This document shows positions 16,388 through 26,162 of a DNA stretch of 33,929 nt, in pieces. Every line of letters starts with the position of its first letter. Within the stretch, counting starts at the first letter, position 1. The position numbers were made by a program, and so were the translations under genes. The notes beneath the pieces are model-generated. The model ran no database searches and had not been told where the DNA came from. It saw only the letters and a list, made by a program, of their open reading frames with translations. Source of the stretch: an uncultured Lachnoclostridium sp. (GTDB taxonomy: Bacteria > Bacillota > Clostridia > Lachnospirales > Lachnospiraceae); NCBI GenBank assembly GCA_946499505.1, contig CAMMSL010000025.1:1-33929 (forward strand), read 5' to 3'.

Positions 16388-17710
16388 TTAACCTTTCCTT
16401 TCTTCCAGGATTGCATCGATCAGATCCTGTCCGCTTGATTTTACAATAACTACCGGAACTTGTAAAGCTTCGGACACCTGGCTCACCGTATAATCATCGA
16501 GAAAAACATCCTCGTCTGCTTTCAGCATATTACATGGAAGCAGAAGGCGTTCTCCCAGTTCTTTTCCTTCAAGCTGTGCCATGATATCCTGTGCCGTAAC
16601 AAGTCCTGACACGGTAATTCGTTCTCCGAAGAATTCATTCCGGATCGGATATACATAGATCCGGATATTTGGATATTTTTTCTCCATCTTCTCAGACATG
16701 CGTTTCAGATAGGGATATGCCAGTCTTCCTGTGGCAATCGAAAGCGATTTTTTTCTATCATCACCTTCAGCGTTCTGGTACGCTTCTTCAAATTCATTGA
16801 ACAAAAGCCGGAGCATTCCCACTCCGTTTTCAAGCTGCAGATATCCGTCATAACGTTCTTCCTCGGGAATTTCCTCCTCCGCCAGCAGATACCACTCATC
16901 TCCGGCATGGATAAAATGTATGCCGTATTCCGCGTAGATCTTTTTCTGCCAGCGGTGGATTGTCTCAAGTACCTTCTTTGCCTCATCCTTTGTAAAAGGC
17001 TCCAGCGGATACAGCCCGTCCCTGAATTTTGTAAGGCCCACCGGCACCACAGACACACTCTTTAAGAGAGGCAGATAACCGGTCAGATCCTTGATCGACC
17101 GTTCCAGTTCTTCCCCGTCATTGACGCCTTTGCATAACACAATCTGTCCATTCATCTCAATGCCGCCCTGATAGAGCTGATCCACTTTCTTCAACGCATC
17201 CCCGGCGAACCGATTATGGAGCATCTTGCAACGGAGTTCGGAATTCGTCGTCTGGAAGGAGATATTGATGGGCTCCAGACGATACCGTATGATCCGCTCG
17301 ATATCATGATCGGTCATGTTAGTGAGTGTCACATAATTTCCCTGAAGAAAAGACAGACGGGAATCATCATCTTTAAAGTAAAGGGTGTCCCGCATTCCGA
17401 CCGGCATCTGGTCAATAAAGCAGAATATGCATTTGTTCCTGCAGGAGCGGTATTCATCCATGAGACCGGGACCAAATTCCATTCCCAGTCCTTCATCCGC
17501 ATCTTTCCCGATCTCCAGCTCCCACTGTTCGCCATCCGGCTTCTCGATCAGAAGCAGGACCTCTTCATCTTCTGAATAAAACTGATAATCAAAAATATCC
17601 TCTATCTCCTGTCCGTTAATAGATATAAGCCTGTCTCCAGGTTCGATTCCCATCTCGTCCGCAATACTCCCGGGAACTATACTTTTTACAATGTGTATAT
17701 GCTCTTTCAT
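16388..17710 (-). CDS. DUF512 protein: PDZ plus radical-SAM-like iron-sulfur domain
   Basis: A 440-residue protein of the DUF512/PF04459 family of unknown role. The N-terminus is PDZ-like ([20 protein letters not shown]...[15 protein letters not shown]). Then comes a cysteine cluster [18 protein letters not shown], which resembles a radical-SAM CX3CX2C site, followed by DUF512 proper. The frame is open to 17773, but the start at 17710 is chosen. It agrees with family N-termini, GAGGAG lies upstream at slightly long spacing, and the best -10 box (17746-17751) lies inside the extension. It is next to der in many Clostridia, but the function is not known. Confidence 0.88.
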   Translation of the reverse strand: MKEHIHIVKSIVPGSIADEMGIEPGDRLISINGQEIEDIFDYQFYSEDEEVLLLIEKPDGEQWELEIGKDADEGLGMEFGPGLMDEYRSCRNKCIFCFIDQMPVGMRDTLYFKDDDSRLSFLQGNYVTLTNMTDHDIERIIRYRLEPINISFQTTNSELRCKMLHNRFAGDALKKVDQLYQGGIEMNGQIVLCKGVNDGEELERSIKDLTGYLPLLKSVSVVPVGLTKFRDGLYPLEPFTKDEAKKVLETIHRWQKKIYAEYGIHFIHAGDEWYLLAEEEIPEEERYDGYLQLENGVGMLRLLFNEFEEAYQNAEGDDRKKSLSIATGRLAYPYLKRMSEKMEKKYPNIRIYVYPIRNEFFGERITVSGLVTAQDIMAQLEGKELGERLLLPCNMLKADEDVFLDDYTVSQVSEALQVPVVIVKSSGQDLIDAILEERKG

Positions 17711-17745
17711 ATCAGAATAGCGTACTCCTCTCTTAATTCCTGTCA

Positions 17746-17751
17746 AGTATA
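17746..17751 (-). promoter_or_regulatory. Probable -10 box of the DUF512-der-plsY-gpsA operon promoter
   Basis: The minus strand reads TATACT, 36 bases before the DUF512 start, with a TTTGCC-type -35 about 17 bases further up. It is divergent from the prs promoter 44 bp away. Confidence 0.5.
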
Positions 17752-17794
17752 ACACAATTCCGCGCCCCGGCAAAGGTTATTCTGACTGTTCTAC

Positions 17795-17823
17795 TTGAAT
17801 TCAGGGTATAAAAATGATATAAA
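17795..17823 (+). promoter_or_regulatory. Sigma-A promoter for prs
   Basis: TTGAAT (17795-17800) and TATAAA (17818-17823) with a 17-base spacer, about 43 bases before the prs start. Confidence 0.7.
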
Positions 17824-17866
17824 TGATATGTAAATTCATATTTCAATTCAATAACAGGAGAAAAAA

Positions 17867-19051
17867 ATGTCTACAAATATCGAACTTTTAGAGAAAACAC
17901 TCCCTGTTGCTCCACTGAAGATCGTAGCAATGGAGAGTTGTCGGGAACTCGGTCAGAAGATCAACGACTATATTGTATCTTTCCGGCAGAACACGATCAA
18001 CGAAGTATCAGAATCTCCCCTGTATGTCAACTACAGATCGAATAATTATCTGGTAGACTGTGAGTGTCCCCGGTTTGGGACGGGTGAGGCAAAAGGCGTC
18101 TTAAGAGAGACGATACGCGGTACAGATCTTTTTATCATGACAGACGTGTGCAACTACAGCCTCACGTATACTGTAAGCGGACACTTAAACCACATGTCTC
18201 CGGACGACCACTATCAGGATTTAAAGAGGATCATCTCGGCAGCCACAGGAAAAGCGCACCGCATCAATGTGATCATGCCGTTTCTGTACGAAAGCCGCCA
18301 GCATAAGCGTACAAAGAGAGAATCTCTGGACTGTGCACTGGCCCTGGAAGAGCTGACAGCCATGGGAGTCTCCAATATCATCACTTTTGACGCCCACGAC
18401 CCCCGCGTCCAGAATGCTATTCCGCTGAGCGGATTTGACAGCTTCAGTCCGTCCTATCAGTTCATGAAAGCGATTTTCCGCGCAGTACCTGATCTGATAC
18501 CGGACAAGGAGCATCTTATGATCATAAGCCCGGACGAGGGAGCCATGCACAGGGCGGTATATCTCTCCAATATCCTCGGAGTTGATATGGGAATGTTCTA
18601 CAAACGCCGTGATTATTCAGTCATTGTCAATGGTAAGAATCCGATCGTCGCTCACGAATTTCTCGGTGACGACGTCAAAGGCAAGGACGTGATCATTATC
18701 GACGATATGATCTCCTCCGGTGGCAGTATGCTGGATGTAGCCAGACAGATAAAAGAACGCAACGCCGGCCGTGTCTTTGTATGCACTACTTTCGGACTGT
18801 TCACGGACGGATTTGAAAAATTTGATGAATACTATGAAAAGGGATATATCAATAAAGTCATTACCACAAACCTGACTTATCTTCCGCCGGAACTGTATGA
18901 TAAACCGTATTTTGTAGCTGCAGATATGAGCAAATTCCTCGCCCTTATCATTGATTCGCTGAATCATGATATCACGATCGGAACAGTTATGAATCCGACT
19001 GATAAAATACACACGCTCCTTGAGAAACGTGCGCGCGGAGAAAAGATCTAG
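17867..19051 (+). CDS. prs: Ribose-phosphate pyrophosphokinase (PRPP synthetase), long clostridial form
   Basis: Makes PRPP from ribose-5-phosphate and ATP for purine, pyrimidine, histidine and tryptophan synthesis. The protein is 394 aa, longer than the usual 310-320. The PRPP loop DVIIIDDMISSGGSM (around residues 275-289) is intact, and FLYESRQHKRTKRESLD holds the ATP-binding RQ-R pattern. FDAHDPRVQNAIP replaces the usual DLH-QIQGFF strand, so this is a diverged subclass and its allosteric control may differ. ACAGGAG precedes the ATG. It is a single-gene transcript with its own promoter and terminator. Confidence 0.9.
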   Translation: MSTNIELLEKTLPVAPLKIVAMESCRELGQKINDYIVSFRQNTINEVSESPLYVNYRSNNYLVDCECPRFGTGEAKGVLRETIRGTDLFIMTDVCNYSLTYTVSGHLNHMSPDDHYQDLKRIISAATGKAHRINVIMPFLYESRQHKRTKRESLDCALALEELTAMGVSNIITFDAHDPRVQNAIPLSGFDSFSPSYQFMKAIFRAVPDLIPDKEHLMIISPDEGAMHRAVYLSNILGVDMGMFYKRRDYSVIVNGKNPIVAHEFLGDDVKGKDVIIIDDMISSGGSMLDVARQIKERNAGRVFVCTTFGLFTDGFEKFDEYYEKGYINKVITTNLTYLPPELYDKPYFVAADMSKFLALIIDSLNHDITIGTVMNPTDKIHTLLEKRARGEKI

Positions 19052-19056
19052 AGATA

Positions 19057-19100
19057 GAAAAACGCAGGGACTTCACATATGTGAGGTCTCTGCATTTTTT
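19057..19100. terminator. Intrinsic terminator, two-way, after prs
   Basis: GCAGGGAC (19064-19071) pairs with GTCTCTGC (19086-19093) across a CACATATGTG core, then TTTTTT on the plus strand. On the minus strand the stem is followed by TTTTTC, so it can also end the minus-strand transcript whose last gene stops at 19101. Confidence 0.85.
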
Positions 19101-19595
19101 CTATCTCATTCTCCTGCTTTCATATCTGCTTTTAGTCTTTAAAAAGCGGATCAGCGCAGCATATCGTTCTTCCACTGTTTCGGCATTTTCCACAAATTCC
19201 AGGCTTTCCGATGCCGCAGTCAGGAATCTTGCATCAATCTCGGACTGATGTTTCTGGAGAAACTGTATCCGCTCTTCATTATCGTTAAGATCAAGGAATT
19301 CCAGGATCAACGACGTCGTATTTCCATGGCGTTTCAATCCAAGAAGATCCCTGTCCCTTGCATCCCGGCACAGTTCAAAGCGGTACTTCTGATCCGCATG
19401 GGGATATTTTCCCGTGTCCAGCGGACTTAAGAAAGTCTCGAGGAAACTGGCAAACACTTTACGCGCTCCCTCAGCCGTCTCAAAGATGACCATATCCTCT
19501 CCTGTCTCCGTACATACTGCGATATCGAGGATCTTATACTTTCTGCCCTTGAAATGTCTGTAAATATCACCTTTTTTCGGAATTCTCCTATCCAT
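19101..19595 (-). CDS. DUF1653 domain protein with a helical C-terminal extension
   Basis: A 164-residue protein. Residues about 6-60 match DUF1653 (PF07866): PKKGDIYRHFKGRKYKILDI...FLETFLSPLD. The remaining 100 residues are charged and likely helical. Many DUF1653 proteins end after the first domain, so the extension is notable. The second in-frame ATG is chosen because AAGGAG lies seven bases before it; the upstream one at 19619 overlaps ilvA. It follows ilvA by 20 bp on the same strand. Function is unknown. Confidence 0.78.
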   Translation of the reverse strand: MDRRIPKKGDIYRHFKGRKYKILDIAVCTETGEDMVIFETAEGARKVFASFLETFLSPLDTGKYPHADQKYRFELCRDARDRDLLGLKRHGNTTSLILEFLDLNDNEERIQFLQKHQSEIDARFLTAASESLEFVENAETVEERYAALIRFLKTKSRYESRRMR

Positions 19596-19615
19596 AATAC
19601 AGCTCCTTACAAAAA

Positions 19616-20830
19616 TCAATACAACTTGGCACTGATGAGTTTCGGACGGAATCCGTTCTTTTCCAGTGCATCGAGGATCCTGTTTTTATGTTCTGTACCA
19701 AATGCTTCCATCGTGATCCTAAGTTCCACAGCTGCATTCCTATTGGTGCTGACAAACTGATTATGCTCCAGCTTGATGACATTTCCCTGCTCATCAGCGA
19801 TCGTTTTCGCCACCTGGACCAGCTCGCCCGGTTTATCCGGAAGAAGTACAGATACTGAAAAGATGCGGTCTCTCTGGATCAGTCCGTGCTGAACAATGGA
19901 GGACATGGTGATGACATCCATGTTTCCGCCGCTCAGGACGCAGACTACTTTCTTGCCCTTCAGATCCAGCTGCCTTAATGCTGCCACAGAGAGAAGTCCG
20001 GAATTCTCCACGATCATTTTGTGATTCTCCACCATGTCAAGGAAAGCGCCGATCAGTTCATCATCCTCCACAAGAAGCATATCATCCACATTTTCCTGTA
20101 CATAGGGCAGGATCTTATCTCCCACAGCTTTTACCGCAGTACCGTCCGCAATCGTGTTTGCGCTGTCAAGCTCCACTACCTCTCCTGCTTTTAATGCCGC
20201 TGTCATACTTGCCGCTTCTGCAGGTTCCACACCGATCACCTTGATCTTGGGATTAAGCATTTTCGCCAGCGTGGCCACGCCGGAGATCAGGCCGCCGCCT
20301 CCCACCGGCACCAGAATGCAGTCAACTGTAGGGAGTTCCTGCACGATCTCCATAGCGATCGTTCCCTGACCGGTCGCTACATCGAGATCATTGAACGGAT
20401 GAACGAAAGTGTATCCTTCCTTCTCCGCCAGTTCGCATGCATATGAATAAGCATCATCATACACATCACCGTAAAGGACAACTTCCGCTCCGTAGCTCTT
20501 CGTCCGGTTTACTTTGATCAGCGGTGTGACTGTCGGCATGACGATCACAGCCTTACAGCCGAATTTCTTGGCAGCAAACGCCACACCCTGTGCATGATTG
20601 CCCGCAGATGCAGTAATGAGTCCGCGGCTTCGTTCTTCTTCCGTCATTGTACTGATCTTGTAATAAGCGCCCCTGATCTTATAGGCCCCGGTATGCTGCA
20701 TATTTTCCGGTTTCAGATAGACTTTTCCACCTGTCTGCTCGCTCAGGTATTCACTGCGGATCAGTTTGGTCGGGTTTGTAACCCTTTTGACCAGTTCGCT
20801 TGCCTCTTCAAATTTCTCCAGTGTCATCAT
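19616..20830 (-). CDS. ilvA: Threonine ammonia-lyase (threonine dehydratase) with ACT domain
   Basis: A PLP enzyme that turns threonine into 2-oxobutyrate and ammonia, for isoleucine synthesis or threonine breakdown. The PLP lysine lies in ENMQHTGAYKIRGA (K51 from this start), with ASAGNHAQG and the phosphate loop PVGGGGLISG. A single C-terminal ACT domain (about 325-404) marks the roughly 400-residue type. Whether it is the biosynthetic or catabolic form cannot be settled. The first ATG of the run MMTMMT touches its GAGG site, so the fourth codon (20830) fits the spacing better. Confidence 0.92.
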   Translation of the reverse strand: MMTLEKFEEASELVKRVTNPTKLIRSEYLSEQTGGKVYLKPENMQHTGAYKIRGAYYKISTMTEEERSRGLITASAGNHAQGVAFAAKKFGCKAVIVMPTVTPLIKVNRTKSYGAEVVLYGDVYDDAYSYACELAEKEGYTFVHPFNDLDVATGQGTIAMEIVQELPTVDCILVPVGGGGLISGVATLAKMLNPKIKVIGVEPAEAASMTAALKAGEVVELDSANTIADGTAVKAVGDKILPYVQENVDDMLLVEDDELIGAFLDMVENHKMIVENSGLLSVAALRQLDLKGKKVVCVLSGGNMDVITMSSIVQHGLIQRDRIFSVSVLLPDKPGELVQVAKTIADEQGNVIKLEHNQFVSTNRNAAVELRITMEAFGTEHKNRILDALEKNGFRPKLISAKLY

Positions 20831-20871
20831 TGTCATCATCCTCTTTCCTGTTGTCTTCTATGAATCTCTCC

Positions 20872-21804
20872 TCATTCCTCATCCCGATAGAATAATGCGT
20901 TTACAAATTCCCCGGAATCAAATTTCTGCAGATCATCGATTGTCTCACCGACGCCGATATATTTGACCGGTATGCCCAGTTCCGCCTGAATAGCGACCGC
21001 AATGCCTCCCTTTGCCGTCCCGTCCATCTTTGTCAGCACGACACCCGTGATATCTGCGACTTCGTTAAATTCTTTTGCCTGAGCCAGTGCGTTCTGCCCT
21101 GTTGTAGCATCCAGCACGACCAGAGTCTCCCGATATGCCTCCGGGTATTCCCGGTCTATCACACGGTTGATCTTCTTTAACTCCTCCATCAGATTCTTTT
21201 TATTATGGAGACGTCCTGCCGTATCGCACAGGAGCACGTCCGCTTTTCTCGCTTTTGCTGCTGCCACTGCATCATAGATAACAGAGGCCGGATCCGCCCC
21301 TTCCTGACCGCCGATCATGTCGACAGATGCACGGTTTGCCCATTCTTTCAACTGTTCTCCGGCCGCCGCACGGAATGTATCCGCAGCCGCGATCACGACC
21401 CGTTTCCCCTGGTTCTTTAATTTTCCAGCCAGTTTTCCGATCGTCGTCGTCTTTCCCACACCGTTGACGCCGATCACAAAAACGACAGATGTTCGGTCCT
21501 CAAATTCATAGGCTGTCTCTCCTACATCCATCTGTTCCCTTATACTGTCGATCAGAAGCTGCCGGCACTCGATCGGCTCTTTAATATGCTGTTCGCGGAC
21601 CTTTTCTTTCAGATCATCCAGAATGTCCATCGTGGCCCGCACTCCGATATCTCCCATGATCAGAGTCTCTTCAAGCTCTTCATAAAAGTCATCGTCAATC
21701 TTTGAAAATCCATGGAAAATACTGTCCATCCCGGATACGATATTATCTCTTGTCTTTGTAAGCCCAGATACCAGGCGCTTAAAAAACCCTTTCTTCTCTT
21801 CCAT
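20872..21804 (-). CDS. ftsY: Signal recognition particle receptor FtsY
   Basis: The SRP receptor GTPase that docks ribosome-SRP complexes at the membrane. The 310-residue protein has a short N-terminal part and then the NG domain: GVNGVGKT (112-119), DTFRAAA (142-148), DTAGRLHN (194-201) and TKMDG (248-252). The long acidic A domain of E. coli FtsY is absent, as in most Firmicutes. GGAGG precedes the ATG. It follows smc by 19 bp, in the conserved rnc-smc-ftsY cluster. Confidence 0.98.
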   Translation of the reverse strand: MEEKKGFFKRLVSGLTKTRDNIVSGMDSIFHGFSKIDDDFYEELEETLIMGDIGVRATMDILDDLKEKVREQHIKEPIECRQLLIDSIREQMDVGETAYEFEDRTSVVFVIGVNGVGKTTTIGKLAGKLKNQGKRVVIAAADTFRAAAGEQLKEWANRASVDMIGGQEGADPASVIYDAVAAAKARKADVLLCDTAGRLHNKKNLMEELKKINRVIDREYPEAYRETLVVLDATTGQNALAQAKEFNEVADITGVVLTKMDGTAKGGIAVAIQAELGIPVKYIGVGETIDDLQKFDSGEFVNALFYRDEE

Positions 21805-21823
21805 TTTATTTCCTCCATCATTC

Positions 21824-24800
21824 TCAGGATACTAATTCATTTTCCAGCAGATCCACTGAAACGAGCGTGGATACACCTTTCTCCTGCATTGTGATCCCGT
21901 AGAGCCGGTCCGCGGCCGACATTGTACCGCGACGGTGCGTGATCACGATAAACTGGGTATACTTTGTCAGCTTATGCAGGTACTGGGCAAACCTGGTCAC
22001 GTTATTGTCATCCAGCGCCGCCTCGATCTCGTCAAGAAGACAGAACGGCGACGGTTTCAGGTTCTGGATCGCAAACAAAAGTGAAATTGCGGTCAGCGCT
22101 TTTTCTCCTCCTGAGAGCTGCATCATATTCTGAAGCTTCTTGCCCGGCGGCTGCGCGATAATGCGGATTCCCGCCTCAAGGATATCCTCATCCTCCATTA
22201 ATTCCAGTGTACCCTTTCCTCCGCCGAAAAGTTCACGAAATACAATGTTAAACTCCTCTGCGATCCTCTTAAACTGCTCGCTGAACTGTTTTCTCATGGC
22301 AGTATCCAGTTCATCAATGATCTGGACCAGAGTTGCCTCTGCCTCTACAAGATCATCATGCTGGCCCTTGAGAAATTCATACCGCTCGGATACATTTTTG
22401 TAGTCCTCGATGGCATTGACATTGACGGTTCCCAGCTGCCGGATCTCGTTTTTCAGAGTCTGGATCTGTCGTTTCATAAAGCTGAGATCCGTAAGATTCG
22501 GATTTCTGAGCTCCATGGCATGATTATAGGTGATCTCATATTCCTCCCACATATAATTCATCTGTTTTTCAGAAGAAGCCTCGTAGGATTCTTTCTGGCT
22601 GTTCAGTCGGAAACACTCTTTATCAAGAGCGGAGATATGTTTCGAGAGCTCTTCCCTCATTTTAAGGAAATCCTTGTGCTTCTGGTTCAGCTCTTCTCTT
22701 TTTTTGCTCTGTTCTCCAATCTCTTTCTCAATCTCGTTATAGAGATCTTTCGAATCCTCGATCGTCTGCCGCAGTTCACTGATCTTATCTTCTTTCTCTC
22801 TGATCTCTTCAGACGCATTGTCTTTATTCCGGTCAAGTTCTTTCAGCTCTGCCTCAAACTTCTCTATCTCGTCATCGATACGTGTGATATTCTCTTCGAT
22901 AAACTCATTCTGCTGTTCAAAGCCTGCCAGGGCAAGATGTACTTTTTCTGACTCTTTCAGCCTTGCACTCTCATCTTCCTTCTCACTCTCCAGATTTTTC
23001 TGCAGCGTTTCAATCTCGGCATTTAATTCCTGTTCCAGACTCTGGGAAGTCTCCAGTTCCATCTGTATGGACTCTTCATTGTCGGCAATGGTCCGGAGCT
23101 GTCTTTCCAGACCCGTCTGTTCCTCACGGAACCGTTCAAACCGCTCCTGTGCCTCCCGCTGACGGACCTGTGTCTGCTCCACATTCATCTTCTCGGTATT
23201 TTCAAGGACGGAAGCCTTGCGAAGCTCTTTCTGTATTTCATCGACAGTATTATAGCACGATGCACGTGCCGCCTTCACTTCACTTACCTGCTTCTCTATA
23301 GCATCCATGTCAGCCTTAAGCATGGCCACTGTTTTCTCAAACTCTTCAATCTCACGCCTGCGGCTTAAAAGATTGCTGGAATTCTTGAAAGCGCCTCCGG
23401 TCATGGAGCCGCCTGGATTGATCAGCTCGCCTTCAAGAGTGACCAGACGCAGTGACTGCCGGTATTTTCTTGCAATGGCGATTCCGTCATCGATCGTGCG
23501 CACCACGATCGTCCGCCCCAGAAGCTGGTCCGCAAGACCTGTAAAGCGCTTCTCCACGTGTACAAGCGTGTTCGCAAGGCCGATCACTCCTGATTCTTTC
23601 AGTGCCTCCGGCGTACGGATGCCGCCGCTTCCGTGCATGCTTGTAAGCGGAAGGAACGTAGCCCTTCCGAATTTATTTTTCTTTAGAAATGCGATCATCC
23701 GTTTTGCAGTATCTTCATTATCGGTGACAATATTCTGAATACTTCCACCTAATGCTGTCTCGATCGCGATCTCATATTCCTTATCAACTTTGATAATATC
23801 AGCCACTACGCCGATCAAACCGTTTTCACGGTCTTTATTCGCCATGACCTTTCGGATACTGTTGCCATAACCGTCATAACGCTCGGTGATATTTTTCAAA
23901 GATTCCAGGCGGGAGGCCTCCCTGTGATAAGCGGTCTGCCCAATCCTCAGTTTTTCCTGCTTCTCGCTCAGTTCTTCCTGGAGCCGCTCGATCTGCTGCT
24001 CATTTTCCGTGATCTGAACATTGTATCCACGGATCGTCTCCTGTATTTTTCTCAGTTCTTCCTCATACTCTCTGAGCCGTTCCGCCAGACGTTCGCCCTC
24101 TTCCGATACTTCCAGAATATTGCGGGCAAGCTCCGCCTTTCTGACAGTAATCTGTTCTTTGGTCGTATCATAATGCTGGATCTTCGCCTGCGTGGTCGCC
24201 CGGTTTCCGAGCAGATCCATAATCTCCTGCTTTTTCTCCTCAATCTGGGATGTATGTTCCGCAATCCGGCTCTGTATTTCGATCAGACCTTCCCTGGCTT
24301 CACTGTCCTGCGCAAGTGCGCTGTTCAGTTTTTCCTGAACTTCTGCTTTTTCAGCATCAAGGGAATTTTTCTGTTCCTGTCTTGTATCGATCTCAACACG
24401 GATCGTATTGGCACGGTTTCCATAGTGCTCGTCATTCATCCGTACCGTATTGATCTGCTCTTTCAGGACATTGATCTGCCCTTCAAGCTGCTGTTTCAAC
24501 AGATTCGTCTCATTGAGCTGATTTTTTGCAGTTTCGATGGAAAGGTCGATTTCCTCGACTTCCTCCTCGATAGCTTCATATTCTGCCTTCATCTTATCAT
24601 ATCGCTCATTTGACTCTTCCATTTCAGAAGATGCGACCGTATACTTCTCTTCCAGCTCTTTGATCCGATCCCTCAGGCGTTCTTCTTCCAGAAGAAACAT
24701 ATTGATATCATATGTCTTTAATTCTTCTTTTTTCTTCAAGTATTCCTTTGCCGTCTCCGACTGCTTTTCCAGAGGGCCCAGCTGTTTTTCAAGCTCTGCG

Positions 24801-25384
24801 AGGATGTCATTGACACGCGTCAGGTTCATCCGCTCTTCCTCCAGCTTTTTCAGGGAAAGATTTTTACGGCGCTTGAATTTCACAATACCCGCCGCCTCGT
24901 CGAAAAGCTCCCGGCGTTCTTCCGGTTTTCCACTTAAAATTTTGTCAATCTGTCCCTGCCCGATGATAGAATACCCTTCTTTTCCAATTCCCGTGTCATA
25001 AAACATCTCGTTGATATCCTTTAATCGGCAGGCAGCTCCGTTGATCAGATATTCACTTTCACCGGAACGGTACAGCTTACGGGTCACTGTCACTTCTTCA
25101 AAGTCCACGGGCAGTTTATGATCTGAATTGTCAAGGGTAATAGCTACGGAGGCATAACTGAGCGGTTTACGGTTCTCCGTTCCCGAAAAAATAACGTCCT
25201 GCATTGTGCCGCCTCTTAGCTGCTTGACCCTCTGTTCTCCCAATACCCATCGGACGGCATCCGCTACATTGCTCTTGCCGCTTCCGTTCGGTCCCACTAT
25301 GCCTGTGATACCATTGTGGAAATCAAATTTTATTTTGTTTGCAAAGGATTTAAAACCCTGTACTTCTATGTTCTTTAAATACAT
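21824..25384 (-). CDS. smc: Chromosome segregation ATPase SMC
   Basis: An 1186-residue condensin that compacts and separates chromosomes with ScpA and ScpB. The Walker A motif GPNGSGKSN is at residues 31-39. Long coiled coils run about 170-500 and 660-1010 around a hinge near 515-640 (LIGVVADIIKVDKEYEIAIE). The C-terminal head carries the signature LSGGEKALTA and the Walker B LLDEIEAALDDNN. The length is normal and the frame is intact throughout. AGGTG precedes the ATG. It lies between rnc and ftsY. Confidence 0.98.
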   Translation of the reverse strand: MYLKNIEVQGFKSFANKIKFDFHNGITGIVGPNGSGKSNVADAVRWVLGEQRVKQLRGGTMQDVIFSGTENRKPLSYASVAITLDNSDHKLPVDFEEVTVTRKLYRSGESEYLINGAACRLKDINEMFYDTGIGKEGYSIIGQGQIDKILSGKPEERRELFDEAAGIVKFKRRKNLSLKKLEEERMNLTRVNDILAELEKQLGPLEKQSETAKEYLKKKEELKTYDINMFLLEEERLRDRIKELEEKYTVASSEMEESNERYDKMKAEYEAIEEEVEEIDLSIETAKNQLNETNLLKQQLEGQINVLKEQINTVRMNDEHYGNRANTIRVEIDTRQEQKNSLDAEKAEVQEKLNSALAQDSEAREGLIEIQSRIAEHTSQIEEKKQEIMDLLGNRATTQAKIQHYDTTKEQITVRKAELARNILEVSEEGERLAERLREYEEELRKIQETIRGYNVQITENEQQIERLQEELSEKQEKLRIGQTAYHREASRLESLKNITERYDGYGNSIRKVMANKDRENGLIGVVADIIKVDKEYEIAIETALGGSIQNIVTDNEDTAKRMIAFLKKNKFGRATFLPLTSMHGSGGIRTPEALKESGVIGLANTLVHVEKRFTGLADQLLGRTIVVRTIDDGIAIARKYRQSLRLVTLEGELINPGGSMTGGAFKNSSNLLSRRREIEEFEKTVAMLKADMDAIEKQVSEVKAARASCYNTVDEIQKELRKASVLENTEKMNVEQTQVRQREAQERFERFREEQTGLERQLRTIADNEESIQMELETSQSLEQELNAEIETLQKNLESEKEDESARLKESEKVHLALAGFEQQNEFIEENITRIDDEIEKFEAELKELDRNKDNASEEIREKEDKISELRQTIEDSKDLYNEIEKEIGEQSKKREELNQKHKDFLKMREELSKHISALDKECFRLNSQKESYEASSEKQMNYMWEEYEITYNHAMELRNPNLTDLSFMKRQIQTLKNEIRQLGTVNVNAIEDYKNVSERYEFLKGQHDDLVEAEATLVQIIDELDTAMRKQFSEQFKRIAEEFNIVFRELFGGGKGTLELMEDEDILEAGIRIIAQPPGKKLQNMMQLSGGEKALTAISLLFAIQNLKPSPFCLLDEIEAALDDNNVTRFAQYLHKLTKYTQFIVITHRRGTMSAADRLYGITMQEKGVSTLVSVDLLENELVS

Positions 25385-25396
25385 ATAACACCTGCT

Positions 25397-26095
25397 TTAT
25401 CCCTGTTTTCTCAGCTTCAGGATCGCTCTGTATGCGGCCTGCTGCTCGGCGGCTTTTTTAGTCCGTCCGCGGCCTTCCCCGTATACTGTCTCCCCGATCA
25501 TGACCTCCACACAGAAAGACTTGTTGTGATCCGGTCCCTCCTCACCGGTCAGATGATACCGGATCTCTCCGCCTTTTTGTGCCTGTACCATCTCCTGAAG
25601 GATAGTTTTACTATCATAAAAGAGTTTTTTATCTTCCAGATCTGTCAGGACAAACCTGTGGATAAACTCTTTTGCACTAGTAAAACCACCGTCCAGATAG
25701 ACAGCGCCGATCAGCGCTTCCATCGCATCAGAAGTTACAGAATCCCGCATCCTGCCGCCTGTTGCTTCCTCACCTTTTCCGAGGAGCAGATATCCGCCCA
25801 GACCGATATCTCTCGCACATAATGCCAGTGAGGGTTCGCACACCATGCTGGCTCTCGTCTTGGTCAGTTCGCCCTCCGGTGTATGGGGTGACTCTTTGAA
25901 AAGGAATTCACTGGAGACCAGTTCAAGTACCGCATCTCCGAGAAATTCCAGTCTCTCGTTGCACCGGTATTTCGGCAGATGCTTCTCATTTGTATAAGAG
26001 CTGTGCATCATCGCCTGTTTGAGCAGTGTAAAATCTTTAAATGTATAATTGATCTTCTTTTCTAATTCCTTTAACTTTGTATCCATATCTCCCAC
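25397..26095 (-). CDS. rnc: Ribonuclease III
   Basis: Cuts double-stranded RNA in rRNA processing and in structured transcripts. The catalytic domain has the signature NERLEFLGDAVLEL (about 46-59), and a C-terminal double-stranded RNA-binding domain covers about 160-228 (EMVQAQKGGEIRYHL...KKAAEQQAAYRAIL). The start given is a GTG; an ATG three codons later (26086) is possible, and neither has an ideally spaced site. It sits just after the acpP terminator. The long hairpin elements elsewhere in this window would be natural substrates if transcribed; that is inference. Confidence 0.96.
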   Translation of the reverse strand: MGDMDTKLKELEKKINYTFKDFTLLKQAMMHSSYTNEKHLPKYRCNERLEFLGDAVLELVSSEFLFKESPHTPEGELTKTRASMVCEPSLALCARDIGLGGYLLLGKGEEATGGRMRDSVTSDAMEALIGAVYLDGGFTSAKEFIHRFVLTDLEDKKLFYDSKTILQEMVQAQKGGEIRYHLTGEEGPDHNKSFCVEVMIGETVYGEGRGRTKKAAEQQAAYRAILKLRKQG

Positions 26096-26111
26096 TTTTT
26101 CTCATTATGAA

Positions 26112-26141
26112 AACGAAAAAGCCCTCAGGGGCTTTTTCGTT
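26112..26141. terminator. Intrinsic terminator after acpP
   Basis: A perfect 13-bp stem AACGAAAAAGCCC with GGGCTTTTTCGTT around a CTCA loop, with T-runs on both strands. It ends the plsX-acpP transcript and separates it from rnc. Confidence 0.9.
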
Positions 26142-26162
26142 ACAGAATGCAGATTTATTTCT

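Noticed and set aside
20831..20871. T-box or leader attenuator before ilvA, pheA or aroF
   Set aside because: The upstream gaps are short and lack the T-box bulge sequence TGGNACCGCG or a run of regulatory codons.
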